Part shown: positions 1 through 5,563 of the stretch, one piece after another
Numbering within the stretch: position 1 is the stretch's first letter
How the letters are laid out: the number at the start of each line of letters is the position of its first letter
The notes under the pieces: generated by a model
Database searches by the model: none
Told to the model about the DNA's origin: nothing
The model's input: only the letters and a program-made list of their open reading frames with translations
Translations under genes and position numbers: made by a program
From: an uncultured Bacillota bacterium
GTDB lineage: Bacteria; Bacillota; Dehalobacteriia; UBA4068
Length of the DNA: 5,966 nucleotides
Assembly (NCBI GenBank): GCA_934427095.1
Contig: CAKRYM010000100.1
Coordinates: forward strand, 1-5,966
Reading direction: 5' to 3'

Positions 1-757
1 TCATTGGATGGTGTTTTTGAAAATACACTTCTCGCAAGCCCATACGCTCGATTAAGTCTTTGCCAAGATCAATGGCATACCCGAAGGTCCCCGGTTTGTG
101 GGCATCAGAGCCTAGGGTCACGTATTTTCCTCCGCATTCCCGGTATAAATGGAGAAGCTCCATGCCCGGATTCGCTTCCACAATCTGTCTACGATAACCG
201 CCACAATTCACCTCGGGAATAATGCGATTTCTCCGCATGGCTGCAAAGATATCCCGCATTTGATCCACATCATAAATCAGCTTATGATAAAACCGCTTAG
301 GATAATCTAAATGGCCTAAGGCATCAAATCCACCGACCGAAACCGCATGCAAAATCTCATTCCAGTAACGGGCATAAGAACGTTTCGCAGAAACGCCAGC
401 TTGTCGCATTTTATTGGGAAATAAATTCCCTACCCAAAAATGGACGCTGCCCAAAATAAAATCATACGGATAGCGATGACATTGTTCTAATAAAGCAGGA
501 TATCGGTGTGGTTCAGACAATTCTACCCCTGATAAAATCAGTAGCTTTCCCGCATAGCGCTCCCGCATCCGCTCAATCTCTGCGAAATAAGCATCTGCCT
601 GATAAAAGTTATACCCGGGATCCACAGGATTGCCTTCTAAATGATCGGTAAAACAAACGCACTGGAATCCTCTACGGATGGCAACCCGGCAATGGGTATC
701 CATTGGCGTATCCGAATCCGCAGAAAAAGAAGTATGCAGGTGAAGATCGCAGTACAT
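1..757 (-). CDS. PHP-domain phosphatase, histidinol-phosphatase (HisJ/HisK) family, 3' end cut by window
   Basis: The frame opens at ATG 757-755 and stays open to the left edge, giving 252 residues; related HisJ proteins are about 260-270, so only a short C-terminal tail is missing. The PHP metal-site motifs are all present in order: DLHLHT (4-9), TDH (37-39), SGVE (76-79), GSVH (103-106), GHLD (148-151) and SDAH (217-220). These are the His/Asp/Glu ligands of the metal cluster that hydrolyses phosphomonoesters in this superfamily. By family, the likely substrate is L-histidinol phosphate (histidine biosynthesis, cytoplasm), but no other his gene is visible and many stand-alone paralogues have unknown substrates, so the substrate is inference. 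The start lies 2 bases after the stop of the TPM-like gene, with a GAGGAG ribosome site at about 767-773 inside that gene's end, so the two are probably co-transcribed and translationally coupled. Confidence 0.88.
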   Translation of the reverse strand, partial: MYCDLHLHTSFSADSDTPMDTHCRVAIRRGFQCVCFTDHLEGNPVDPGYNFYQADAYFAEIERMRERYAGKLLILSGVELSEPHRYPALLEQCHRYPYDFILGSVHFWVGNLFPNKMRQAGVSAKRSYARYWNEILHAVSVGGFDALGHLDYPKRFYHKLIYDVDQMRDIFAAMRRNRIIPEVNCGGYRRQIVEANPGMELLHLYRECGGKYVTLGSDAHKPGTFGYAIDLGKDLIERMGLREVYFQKHHPM

Positions 758-759
758 GG

Positions 760-1677
760 TCACCGCTCCTCTGTCTGGTCGTTGCCGGGATTTCCTTCTA
801 CATTCTGTGCTGCTTCATACGCCTTTTTGGCAGCGGATCTTTTTCTGATGTTAACAAGGGTATAGATCACCAGAATCACACCCACCAAAATCCAAGCATA
901 CAGCGAAGTAGAATGCTGTTTTTTCATGATGCGATCCGCAGTATCGGAAAATACCGCGCCCAGAGCTTCATCTATGGTTAATTGTTCATCGCCAGAATAT
1001 AGCGTAAAATAATCATAAAAAATGTTTTCTGCTTCATGATCGAATACCGCTTCTCTTGCCTCTGTGCCAACAACACAAAGAATTGCAGGCTCAGCCGAGC
1101 AGAAATATACAACCAGCATATGCTCTTGGTCAGCAAAAAGGCTATCGTATAATTCTGTGTATACGGTCATATCTGTCTCAGATTGCGGATAAGATAACCG
1201 ATCTGTGATATAAAGATACGGTTTTATACCGGTTTGCTGGTAAAAATCCGTCATTCCCTGGATGAGTTCAACATCTTTCACCAAAAGATTTGCTTCGTCC
1301 GTATAGTATTCTGTTAATGCTTGGCCATCTGTTTCCAGCGGCGTCCGTTCCTGAGTAGATTCCGTAATTTCTACCTTGTGTTGTTCCTCACCAATCTTAG
1401 GGCCAATCGAAACCCCCACGCGGCCAAGAAGAATTAAAACAACAACGATAACCAGAAGCAAAAAAGCAAAAGGCAATACGCAGCCAAGCCGGTTAAGACA
1501 CTGTTCAAGCGTTTTGGGACCGCCAGAAATATGGAACATCCCATCCCGGGCATTCAGTTTTGAACCGCTCGTCGTTTGATTCCAAGAGCAAGAAGAAGCT
1601 TGTCCTTGATTTTCTCGGTCAGCATTAGTTTGGCTATTCTTGTTTTCGTTTATCTGTTCAGGGTCTTTTCTCTCCAT
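760..1677 (-). CDS. Two-TM membrane protein with a TPM-like extracytoplasmic domain
   Basis: A 305-residue protein of unproven function. Numbering from the preferred start: residues 1-60 are hydrophilic and rich in Gln, Asn, Lys and Glu; a strong membrane segment spans about 64-84 (LPFAFLLLVIVVVLILLG); a soluble domain covers about 120-250; a second membrane helix lies at about 259-277 (YAWILVGVILVIYTLVNI), followed by a basic tail (RKRSAAKK). The central domain starts with YYTDEANLLV, then a helix leading to TGIKPYLYITD, then a hydrophobic strand LVVYFC and a later VGTEA. This order resembles TPM/YgcG-type domains, placed here outside the cell by the two TMs; the match is by pattern only. 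The open frame extends upstream to ATG 1698-1696, but that start has no ribosome site and would lie only about 8 bases into the predicted transcript. ATG 1677-1675 has AGAGGAAGGG (1690-1681) in front and is preferred. Confidence 0.72.
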   Translation of the reverse strand: MERKDPEQINENKNSQTNADRENQGQASSCSWNQTTSGSKLNARDGMFHISGGPKTLEQCLNRLGCVLPFAFLLLVIVVVLILLGRVGVSIGPKIGEEQHKVEITESTQERTPLETDGQALTEYYTDEANLLVKDVELIQGMTDFYQQTGIKPYLYITDRLSYPQSETDMTVYTELYDSLFADQEHMLVVYFCSAEPAILCVVGTEAREAVFDHEAENIFYDYFTLYSGDEQLTIDEALGAVFSDTADRIMKKQHSTSLYAWILVGVILVIYTLVNIRKRSAAKKAYEAAQNVEGNPGNDQTEER

Positions 1678-1712
1678 TTGCCCTTCCTCTCTATCCATTA
1701 CATAGCTTGCGT

Positions 1713-1741
1713 ATTATATCATATTTTGTCGTTGATAACAA
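1713..1741 (-). promoter_or_regulatory. Sigma-A promoter for the TPM-like/PHP gene pair
   Basis: On the minus strand the -35 is TTGTTA (1741-1736, four of six consensus bases), the spacer is 17 bases, and the -10 is a perfect TATAAT (1718-1713) preceded by TG one base upstream (extended -10, 1721-1720). The start point would be near 1706. It sits in the gap right after the WYL gene stop (1757-1755). No terminator hairpin is visible between that stop and this promoter, so read-through from the WYL gene is also possible. Confidence 0.72.
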
Positions 1742-1754
1742 GATACCGTTCCAC

Positions 1755-2744
1755 TTACTTTTCTGTACCAGGCAAAGCCAATTTCAGCATAGACTGATAA
1801 GCCTGAACAGCATGTTCTGGCTCCAGAATAACGACCTGGTTCTCCAAACTAAATACCCAGCTATAAAATACTGGGCTAAGCGCCACTTTTACCGTAACCT
1901 CAAAGTGCTCTGGGTCTTTACGGATCACCATAATGTCACGACCAAATCGATCTAAAATAATACCGATCATCTTATTTTGGCAGCAAATACGTACGGACTC
2001 CTCTTCCCCACCATACATAGAAAAACATTTCTGTGAATAACTAGTAGGGTCCTCAGCCTTAAAAACATCTTTTCCGCTTCTGGGCTGCTCTGTTACGGTG
2101 ATATCTGTCATTTTATCTACACGGTAATGCTTAATCCTCTCTTCCTGAGGATCATAGCCCACCATGTAATAATAGCTATCATCATAAACCAACATAAAAG
2201 GACTAACAAAATAATATTTTCCCCCGCGGCGATACCCTTTTTCCTTGTTAAGCTGGTCTTCTAAATAACGAAATTGCAACATTCGGTCTGCATGAATACC
2301 ATGATGAATGCCATCTACATTATAATAAATACTTTCATTCATCGTTTTGATTTGGTTTTTTAAATATACCTGACGATGAAGGCTTTTCCCTTGATAAACA
2401 CTGGTTAGGCTTTCCAATTTTTTGATGAGTTCTCTAGATTTCTTATGCGTTAAAAATTTTGAGGCTTGCACACTGTCTACCAGCAATTTCAATTCCGGCA
2501 GTTGAAATAACCGGCTAGCTACATAATATCCACCGTCTTTACCGCTGACATGTTCAATATCTACACCAAAATTACGTAATGCCGCAATATCAGCATATAT
2601 GCTTTTTCTTTCTGCGGAAATATCATAACGGCCTAGCTCATTAAGAATATCATTCACCGTAAGATAATGGGCTTCATCTGTTTTCTCGTAAAGGATTTTC
2701 AACAAATAAAGCGCCTTTAATTTTTGGTTTGTCGATTTTGGCAT
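1755..2744 (-). CDS. WYL-domain transcriptional regulator (HTH-WYL-WCX)
   Basis: A 329-residue predicted DNA-binding regulator. Numbering from the preferred start: a winged helix-turn-helix at about 5-75 (NQKLKALYLLKILYEKT, then SAERKSIYADIAALRNFGVDI and the wing GKDGGYY); a linker helix region; a WYL domain at about 140-215 with FRY, a basic YRRGGKYYFVSPF stretch, the signature region YYYMVGYD (Tyr-Tyr-Met where the family name gives Trp-Tyr-Leu) and HYRVDKM; and a WCX-type C-terminal domain at about 245-320 ending in ILEPEHAVQAY. WYL domains bind ligands or nucleic acid and regulate many different targets, so the regulon cannot be read from the sequence. The frame opens at ATG 2765-2763, but ATG 2744-2742 has an excellent GGAGG (2755-2751) six bases away and starts with MPKSTNQKLK, typical for clostridial members. 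It stands alone between the sigE terminator and the next promoter, and its own promoter lies in a large inverted repeat. Confidence 0.9.
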   Translation of the reverse strand: MPKSTNQKLKALYLLKILYEKTDEAHYLTVNDILNELGRYDISAERKSIYADIAALRNFGVDIEHVSGKDGGYYVASRLFQLPELKLLVDSVQASKFLTHKKSRELIKKLESLTSVYQGKSLHRQVYLKNQIKTMNESIYYNVDGIHHGIHADRMLQFRYLEDQLNKEKGYRRGGKYYFVSPFMLVYDDSYYYMVGYDPQEERIKHYRVDKMTDITVTEQPRSGKDVFKAEDPTSYSQKCFSMYGGEEESVRICCQNKMIGIILDRFGRDIMVIRKDPEHFEVTVKVALSPVFYSWVFSLENQVVILEPEHAVQAYQSMLKLALPGTEK

Positions 2745-2776
2745 GGCGCACCTCCGCATAAGCATTTTCCTTTACT

Positions 2777-2804
2777 ATCATAACACAAAAATGGGACTTG
2801 GCAA
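2777..2804 (-). promoter_or_regulatory. Sigma-A promoter of the WYL regulator gene
   Basis: On the minus strand the -35 is TTGCCA (2804-2799, five of six), the spacer is 16 bases, and the -10 is TATGAT (2782-2777, five of six) with an upstream TG (2785-2784) giving an extended -10. The start point would be near 2770, leaving a leader of about 26 bases that contains the GGAGG of the ATG at 2744. This also argues against the upstream in-frame ATG at 2765. The -35 and most of the spacer lie inside the hairpin that ends sigE transcription. Confidence 0.72.
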
Positions 2805-2832
2805 ATCCCAGTAGGATTTCCAGTCCCATTTT
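2787..2832 (-). terminator. Rho-independent terminator of spoIIGA-sigE
   Basis: The outer arms are an 11-base perfect inverted repeat (AAAATGGGACT at 2788-2798 and AGTCCCATTTT at 2822-2832). Inside it is a second perfect 6-base stem (AAATCC 2803-2808, GGATTT 2814-2819) with loop CAGTA. The two stems are joined by a short asymmetric stretch in which GG and CC can also pair. Read on the minus strand, the hairpin begins 22 bases after the sigE stop and continues into TTTTTGTGTT. The near-symmetry means it could also be an operator for the promoter it overlaps. Confidence 0.82.
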
Positions 2833-2854
2833 CCCCAAAGCCTATACAAGAAAA

Positions 2855-3580
2855 TCATTGTTCGGCTTTGACCATTTCTTTTTTTAATTTTTTAATAATC
2901 CGTTTTTCTAACCGAGAAATATACGATTGGGAAATACCCAGCAAATCCGCTACCTCTTTTTGTGTTAACTCTTCCCGCCCCCCTAAACCGAAGCGAGCGG
3001 TCATAATTAACTTTTCTCGGGCGGAGAGTTTTTCCATTGCCGCAAAGAGAAGTTTCCGGTCAATATCCTCCTCAATGGAGCGATAAATCATATCTGAGTC
3101 TGTACCCAAAATATCGGAAAGGAGCAGTTCATTTCCATCCCAATCGATGTTTAACGGTTCGTCCAAACTTACCTCACTGCGGGTTTTATTGTTCCGGCGT
3201 AAATACATTAAAATCTCATTTTCAATACAGCGAGAAGCATAGGTAGCTAATTTAATTCGCTTCTCAGCATTAAAGGTATTTACTGCCTTAATTAAGCCAA
3301 TGGTACCAATACTGATTAAGTCCTCAATCCCGATTCCTGTATTTTCAAACTTTCGGGCGATATATACCACTAGGCGTAAATTATGTTCAATCAATGTTTG
3401 CCTTGCCGCCATATCCCCGGCAGCAAAACGCAATAAAAGATCTCGCTCTTCTTCGGACTGCAAAGGTGGCGGCAAGATCTCACTCCCACCAATATAATGC
3501 ACACCTTTTGTTTTACGTAACAATAGTTGCACACAGGTATGCCAAAAAGTCAAGATACGAACCATGAATAGATTCATCAT
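2855..3580 (-). CDS. sigE: RNA polymerase sporulation sigma factor SigE (pro-sigma-E)
   Basis: A 241-residue precursor of the early mother-cell sigma factor. The N-terminal stretch (1-28, hydrophobic and basic, no acidic residue) is the pro-peptide that holds it inactive at the membrane. By alignment from memory with the B. subtilis protein, cleavage should fall between His28 and Tyr29 in GVHYIGGSE. Region 2 covers about 63-130 (NLRLVVYIARKFENTG, EDLISIGTIGLIKAVNTFN, LATYASRCIENEILMYLRR). SEVSLDEPLNIDWDGNELLL at 135-154 is highly characteristic of SigE. Region 4 covers about 174-235, with a helix-turn-helix at about 206-230 (KEVADLLGISQSYISRLEKR). The start overlaps the spoIIGA stop as ATGA, and AGGAGG (3593-3588) lies 7 bases before the ATG; a second ATG follows at once, so the exact first Met is ambiguous by one codon. 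Length matches the family. It is co-transcribed with its protease; sigG, often next, is absent here. Confidence 0.97.
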   Translation of the reverse strand: MMNLFMVRILTFWHTCVQLLLRKTKGVHYIGGSEILPPPLQSEEERDLLLRFAAGDMAARQTLIEHNLRLVVYIARKFENTGIGIEDLISIGTIGLIKAVNTFNAEKRIKLATYASRCIENEILMYLRRNNKTRSEVSLDEPLNIDWDGNELLLSDILGTDSDMIYRSIEEDIDRKLLFAAMEKLSAREKLIMTARFGLGGREELTQKEVADLLGISQSYISRLEKRIIKKLKKEMVKAEQ

Positions 3581-4497
3581 GCGCTTGCCTCCTGTGATAA
3601 AGGATATTCAAAAACTTCCGGATTCAGGATTGCTCGGTATTCGCCAGTAGAAAGACCGTTTGTCGCAATACAAACAACAGCATTCCCATCCCTGGTTTGA
3701 TGTCCATCATATAAACGTAAACTATCTGGTTTAAAGCCCAAAAGCAAACCATGTTGCTGCCCAATACTGGTAAAAGGAATCAATCGAAAAGATTTATGCC
3801 AGGCATCCTGATGATTCGCAAAATATTCTTGTGCTAGTCTGACGGGATCGCCATTATTTTTCTGAAACGCTTCTTGAAAGCTTTCCGGCATCAATGGCAA
3901 AAGTACACGCTTGTCCGCGACCACCACAGGCAACCCGCTGATCGGTTCCCGTAAATCGTTACCTGTATCAATTAATGCGTTTGCCCGGCAAGAATGACCT
4001 AAAAAGCTAATCTCTATTTCCGTGCGAAATTCTTCTTTTCGCCAGCTACGCCGAATAGAAAGAAAGCCTTTTCTTGCAATCATTAGTCCAAAAATCAAAC
4101 CAAAGATCAAGGCGCTGACTTTTAAAGTTTGAATAGCGCCAAAGGCATATCCCGTATAGCCTAATAAATACCCTCCAGCCAAAGCTGCGCCAGCCATAGA
4201 AAAGGAGATCAAATAAAAAGCCGCCACTAGCCGGAGAAAGCTATGTATGCCTTGCCAAGGAAAAGCAATCAACAGCATTAGCAAAGAAACCATACCAGCC
4301 ACAAATATATGGAATAACCAAGGAGGCAACGGACAGATCACCGCTGCGCCATAAATTGCCCCCAGGCTAGCTGCAGGGATAATTCGACGCAACAAAATAC
4401 GCCGCTTCAGAAAGCATCCGCTAGCCCACAGCAAAAAGAAATCCAATATCCAATTCAGCGCCAACAAAATATCAGCGTAAATCACATACCCGTTCAT
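3577..4497 (-). CDS. spoIIGA: Sigma-E processing aspartic peptidase SpoIIGA
   Basis: 306 residues, close to the about 309 of the B. subtilis protein. The N-terminal half is a membrane domain with about five hydrophobic segments (roughly 5-28, 35-54, 58-79, 87-112 and 124-140). The C-terminal half is a soluble aspartic-protease-like domain. It contains ALIDTGNDLREPISGLPVVV at 174-193, whose Asp177-Thr-Gly matches the catalytic DTG of the family, and later a conserved-looking IPFTSIG and LLLGFKPD. Known role: it cleaves the pro-peptide from SigE in the mother cell at the septal membrane, triggered by the forespore factor SpoIIR. The gene starts at ATG 4497-4495, behind AGGAGG (4507-4502), and ends overlapping sigE by four bases, so protease and substrate are translationally coupled. 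No damage or missing catalytic residue is seen. Confidence 0.96.
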   Translation of the reverse strand: MNGYVIYADILLALNWILDFFLLWASGCFLKRRILLRRIIPAASLGAIYGAAVICPLPPWLFHIFVAGMVSLLMLLIAFPWQGIHSFLRLVAAFYLISFSMAGAALAGGYLLGYTGYAFGAIQTLKVSALIFGLIFGLMIARKGFLSIRRSWRKEEFRTEIEISFLGHSCRANALIDTGNDLREPISGLPVVVADKRVLLPLMPESFQEAFQKNNGDPVRLAQEYFANHQDAWHKSFRLIPFTSIGQQHGLLLGFKPDSLRLYDGHQTRDGNAVVCIATNGLSTGEYRAILNPEVFEYPLSQEASA

Positions 4498-4556
4498 TCT
4501 TCCTCCTGTCCCTTTATGCCTATGTCCAAGCAGCGAGGATTAGAACCAACAGTTGG

Positions 4557-4607
4557 ATTATAACAAAAAGCCGCCGCGCAATAACGCGCAAACGGCTTAT
4601 GACAAAA
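4557..4607 (-). promoter_or_regulatory. spoIIGA: Probable spoIIGA promoter region, -10 only, weak Spo0A-box-like site
   Basis: On the minus strand a perfect TATAAT lies at 4562-4557, about 60 bases before the spoIIGA start. No good -35 is found at 16-18 bases, nor at the unusually wide 22-base spacing known for B. subtilis spoIIG. That would fit a promoter needing an activator, and in known spore formers the activator is phosphorylated Spo0A. The only box-like sequence seen is TTTTGTCATAA (4607-4597), which matches the TGNCGAA core at five of seven positions. The -10 is certain as sequence; its use and the Spo0A link are inference. A short dyad CCAACAGTTGG (4546-4556) lies just downstream. 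Confidence 0.4.
4565..4598 (-). terminator. Rho-independent terminator after the SASP gene
   Basis: The arms AAGCCG (4568-4573) and CGGCTT (4593-4598) enclose a second GC-rich pairing (GCGC with GCGC, one bulged base) around a short loop. On the minus strand the stem runs directly into a T-tract (TTTTTG, 4569-4564). It lies about 65 bases after the SASP stop. The T-tract touches the TATAAT assigned to spoIIGA. Confidence 0.78.
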
Positions 4608-4619
4608 GAAGAAACAATC

Positions 4620-4641
4620 AATTTTCTTTCCCCAGAAAATT
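4620..4641 (-). repeat. Second, AT-rich hairpin downstream of the SASP gene
   Basis: AATTTTCT (4620-4627) and AGAAAATT (4634-4641) form a perfect 8-base inverted repeat around a 6-base loop. On the minus strand the loop is GGGGAA and the stem is followed by GATTGTTTCTTCTTTTG, a T-rich stretch. It could stabilise the SASP mRNA 3' end or assist the stronger terminator that follows. It is too AT-rich to call a terminator on its own. Confidence 0.4.
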
Positions 4642-4662
4642 TCTGTGCAACATCTTTACGGG

Positions 4663-4881
4663 TTACTCTTCCTCTTCAGAAATTGCATTTTCCAGCTGAC
4701 GCTTTCTCGCAGAAAAAACGCCTCCTAATCTGCCGCTCTGCTCTGCACTTAGCCCAGCCCAGCCATCATGTTTTACCACATCCCAAAGCCCTAATTCCAT
4801 GGCGATTTCTTGCTTTAGCTTTTCCCAATCTTCCGGTCTTTTTTTCATTTTACTTTTTCTGGACGGCTTAACTTTCTCCAT
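4663..4881 (-). CDS. Small acid-soluble spore protein, alpha/beta type (divergent)
   Basis: 72 residues. The core matches the alpha/beta SASP pattern: EKLKQEIAMELGL (20-32) corresponds to the first helix, with the EIA..LG signature that also holds the cleavage site for the germination protease GPR. GLSAEQSGRLGG (43-54) corresponds to the turn with its G..GG motif, followed by a basic second helix (SARKRQLENA). Known role: these proteins coat forespore DNA, shield it from UV and chemicals, and feed amino acids to the germinating cell. Less usual are the very basic N-terminus (KVKPSRKSKMKKR), the GW pair in HDGWAGL, and an acidic EEEE tail. The frame extends to GTG 4890-4888, but that GTG is part of the ribosome site GAGGTGA (4893-4887), which serves ATG 4881-4879 with 5-base spacing, so the ATG is chosen. 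A forespore (sigma-G) promoter is expected. Function is inferred from motifs, without a search. Confidence 0.85.
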   Translation of the reverse strand: MEKVKPSRKSKMKKRPEDWEKLKQEIAMELGLWDVVKHDGWAGLSAEQSGRLGGVFSARKRQLENAISEEEE

Positions 4882-4915
4882 AAAAATCACCTCGGCATCA
4901 GTATCTCCGAGGTGA
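4882..4915 (-). terminator. Hairpin ending yigZ and overlapping the SASP ribosome site
   Basis: TCACCTCGG (4887-4895) and CCGAGGTGA (4907-4915) form a perfect 9-base stem with an 11-base loop. On the minus strand it starts 6 bases after the yigZ stop and is followed by TTTTT (4886-4882), so it has the form of a rho-independent terminator for trmL-yigZ. Its downstream arm contains GAGGTGA, the SD of the SASP gene, and its T-run is the SD-ATG spacer. Confidence 0.75.
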
Positions 4916-4943
4916 CAATGTCTATTCTAAAAAAGGAATATTT
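4899..4943 (-). promoter_or_regulatory. Candidate forespore (sigma-G/F type) promoters of the SASP gene
   Basis: Two overlapping candidates fit the sigma-G pattern (-35 GHATR, -10 CATnnTA) in part. The first has AAATA (4943-4939), an 18-base spacer and CATTGTC (4920-4914), four of five defined bases in each box. The second has GAATA (4927-4923, perfect), a 17-base spacer and GATACTG (4905-4899, three of five). Either would start transcription inside the hairpin at 4887-4915, after or within its first arm. Neither is strong enough to be certain. Confidence 0.3.
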
Positions 4944-5563
4944 TTCGCAAGAAAAGTGTGTTCTTCCAAAATTTGCATTTGCAGCTGGCCTGCGCTCATA
5001 TCGCTGAGAGCCGTAGGTAAACTAGGAAACGCGCTTTCCTCTACCAAACAAAAATAGGCGACTTTACTATCAAAAATCTTGTTTTCTATCTGTATGCCTT
5101 GTTGTTGCAAAAACGTGTCAACTTTGCCCAAAAGGGTATAATCAAAGCAAAGAGCAATCCGTTTAGCTGGAATCTTTTCCACCAGCTGCGCGCTTTCAAT
5201 TGCCAAAAGAGCAGCCTTGCTGTAAGCCCTGGTTAACCCGCCAGCACCTAACAAAATTCCCCCAAAATAACGAGTGACCACGATAATGGTATGATGCAGT
5301 CCGCGGCGCTTGATGGCTTCTAAAATAGGCCGGCCAGCTGTTCCGGCCGGTTCCCCAGCGTCTGAGCTTCGTTGCAAACGATCATTTTCGCCGATCACCC
5401 AAGCATAGCAATGATGCGTAGCAGAAGGATGTTCCCCCTTAATTTGGGCTAAAAAGCCGACCGCCGTTTCTTCTGTAGTAGCTGGGGCAATATGTCCGAT
5501 AAAACGCGATTTCTTTTCGTAGAATTCCCCACAAGCAGCTGTGGAAACCGTCAATTCACCCAT
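4922..5563 (-). CDS. YigZ/YvyE, IMPACT family protein
   Basis: 213 residues, the usual length of the bacterial family. The N-terminal IMPACT (UPF0029) domain runs about 15-125 with its hallmark motifs KKSRFIGH (17-24), ATHHCYAW (48-55), DAGEPAGTAGRPIL (68-81) and VTRYFGGILLGAGGLTRAYS (96-115). A DUF1949-type ferredoxin-like domain follows at about 135-195. The biochemical role in bacteria is unsettled; the eukaryotic relative IMPACT affects the GCN1/GCN2 translation control pathway, and a link to ribosome or translation functions is only inference. The ATG (5563-5561) overlaps the trmL stop by one base (TAATG), with AAGGG about 8 bases upstream, so it is translated from the trmL mRNA. It ends at TAG 4924-4922, just before the hairpin terminator. 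Confidence 0.93.
   Translation of the reverse strand: MGELTVSTAACGEFYEKKSRFIGHIAPATTEETAVGFLAQIKGEHPSATHHCYAWVIGENDRLQRSSDAGEPAGTAGRPILEAIKRRGLHHTIIVVTRYFGGILLGAGGLTRAYSKAALLAIESAQLVEKIPAKRIALCFDYTLLGKVDTFLQQQGIQIENKIFDSKVAYFCLVEESAFPSLPTALSDMSAGQLQMQILEEHTFLAKNIPFLE

Noticed and set aside
641..981. Two overlapping plus-strand open frames over the PHP/TPM-like junction
   Set aside because: They run antisense to well-supported minus-strand genes, have no ribosome sites, and their proteins look like random antisense translations.
1678..1698. Upstream ATG (1698-1696) as start of the TPM-like protein
   Set aside because: No SD before it and only about 8 bases from the predicted transcript start; the ATG at 1677 has a strong SD.
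1376..1955. Three short plus-strand open frames across the TPM-like and WYL genes
   Set aside because: Composition follows the opposite-strand membrane and regulator genes; no start signals or domains.
2745..2765. Upstream ATG (2765-2763) as start of the WYL regulator
   Set aside because: It would add seven residues encoded by the SD region of the better start, and lies about 5 bases from the predicted transcript start.
2868..3497. Three plus-strand open frames within sigE
   Set aside because: Antisense to a highly conserved sigma factor; no independent evidence of coding.
4546..4556. Short dyad CCAACAGTTGG just downstream of the spoIIGA -10
   Set aside because: Five-base arms are expected by chance in a few kilobases, and no matching second copy was noticed; kept only as a remark in the promoter entry.
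4599..4871. 90-codon open frame on the plus strand opposite the SASP gene
   Set aside because: No ribosome site, no recognisable family, and it is antisense to a gene with clear SASP motifs; its ATG falls at the edge of a terminator stem.
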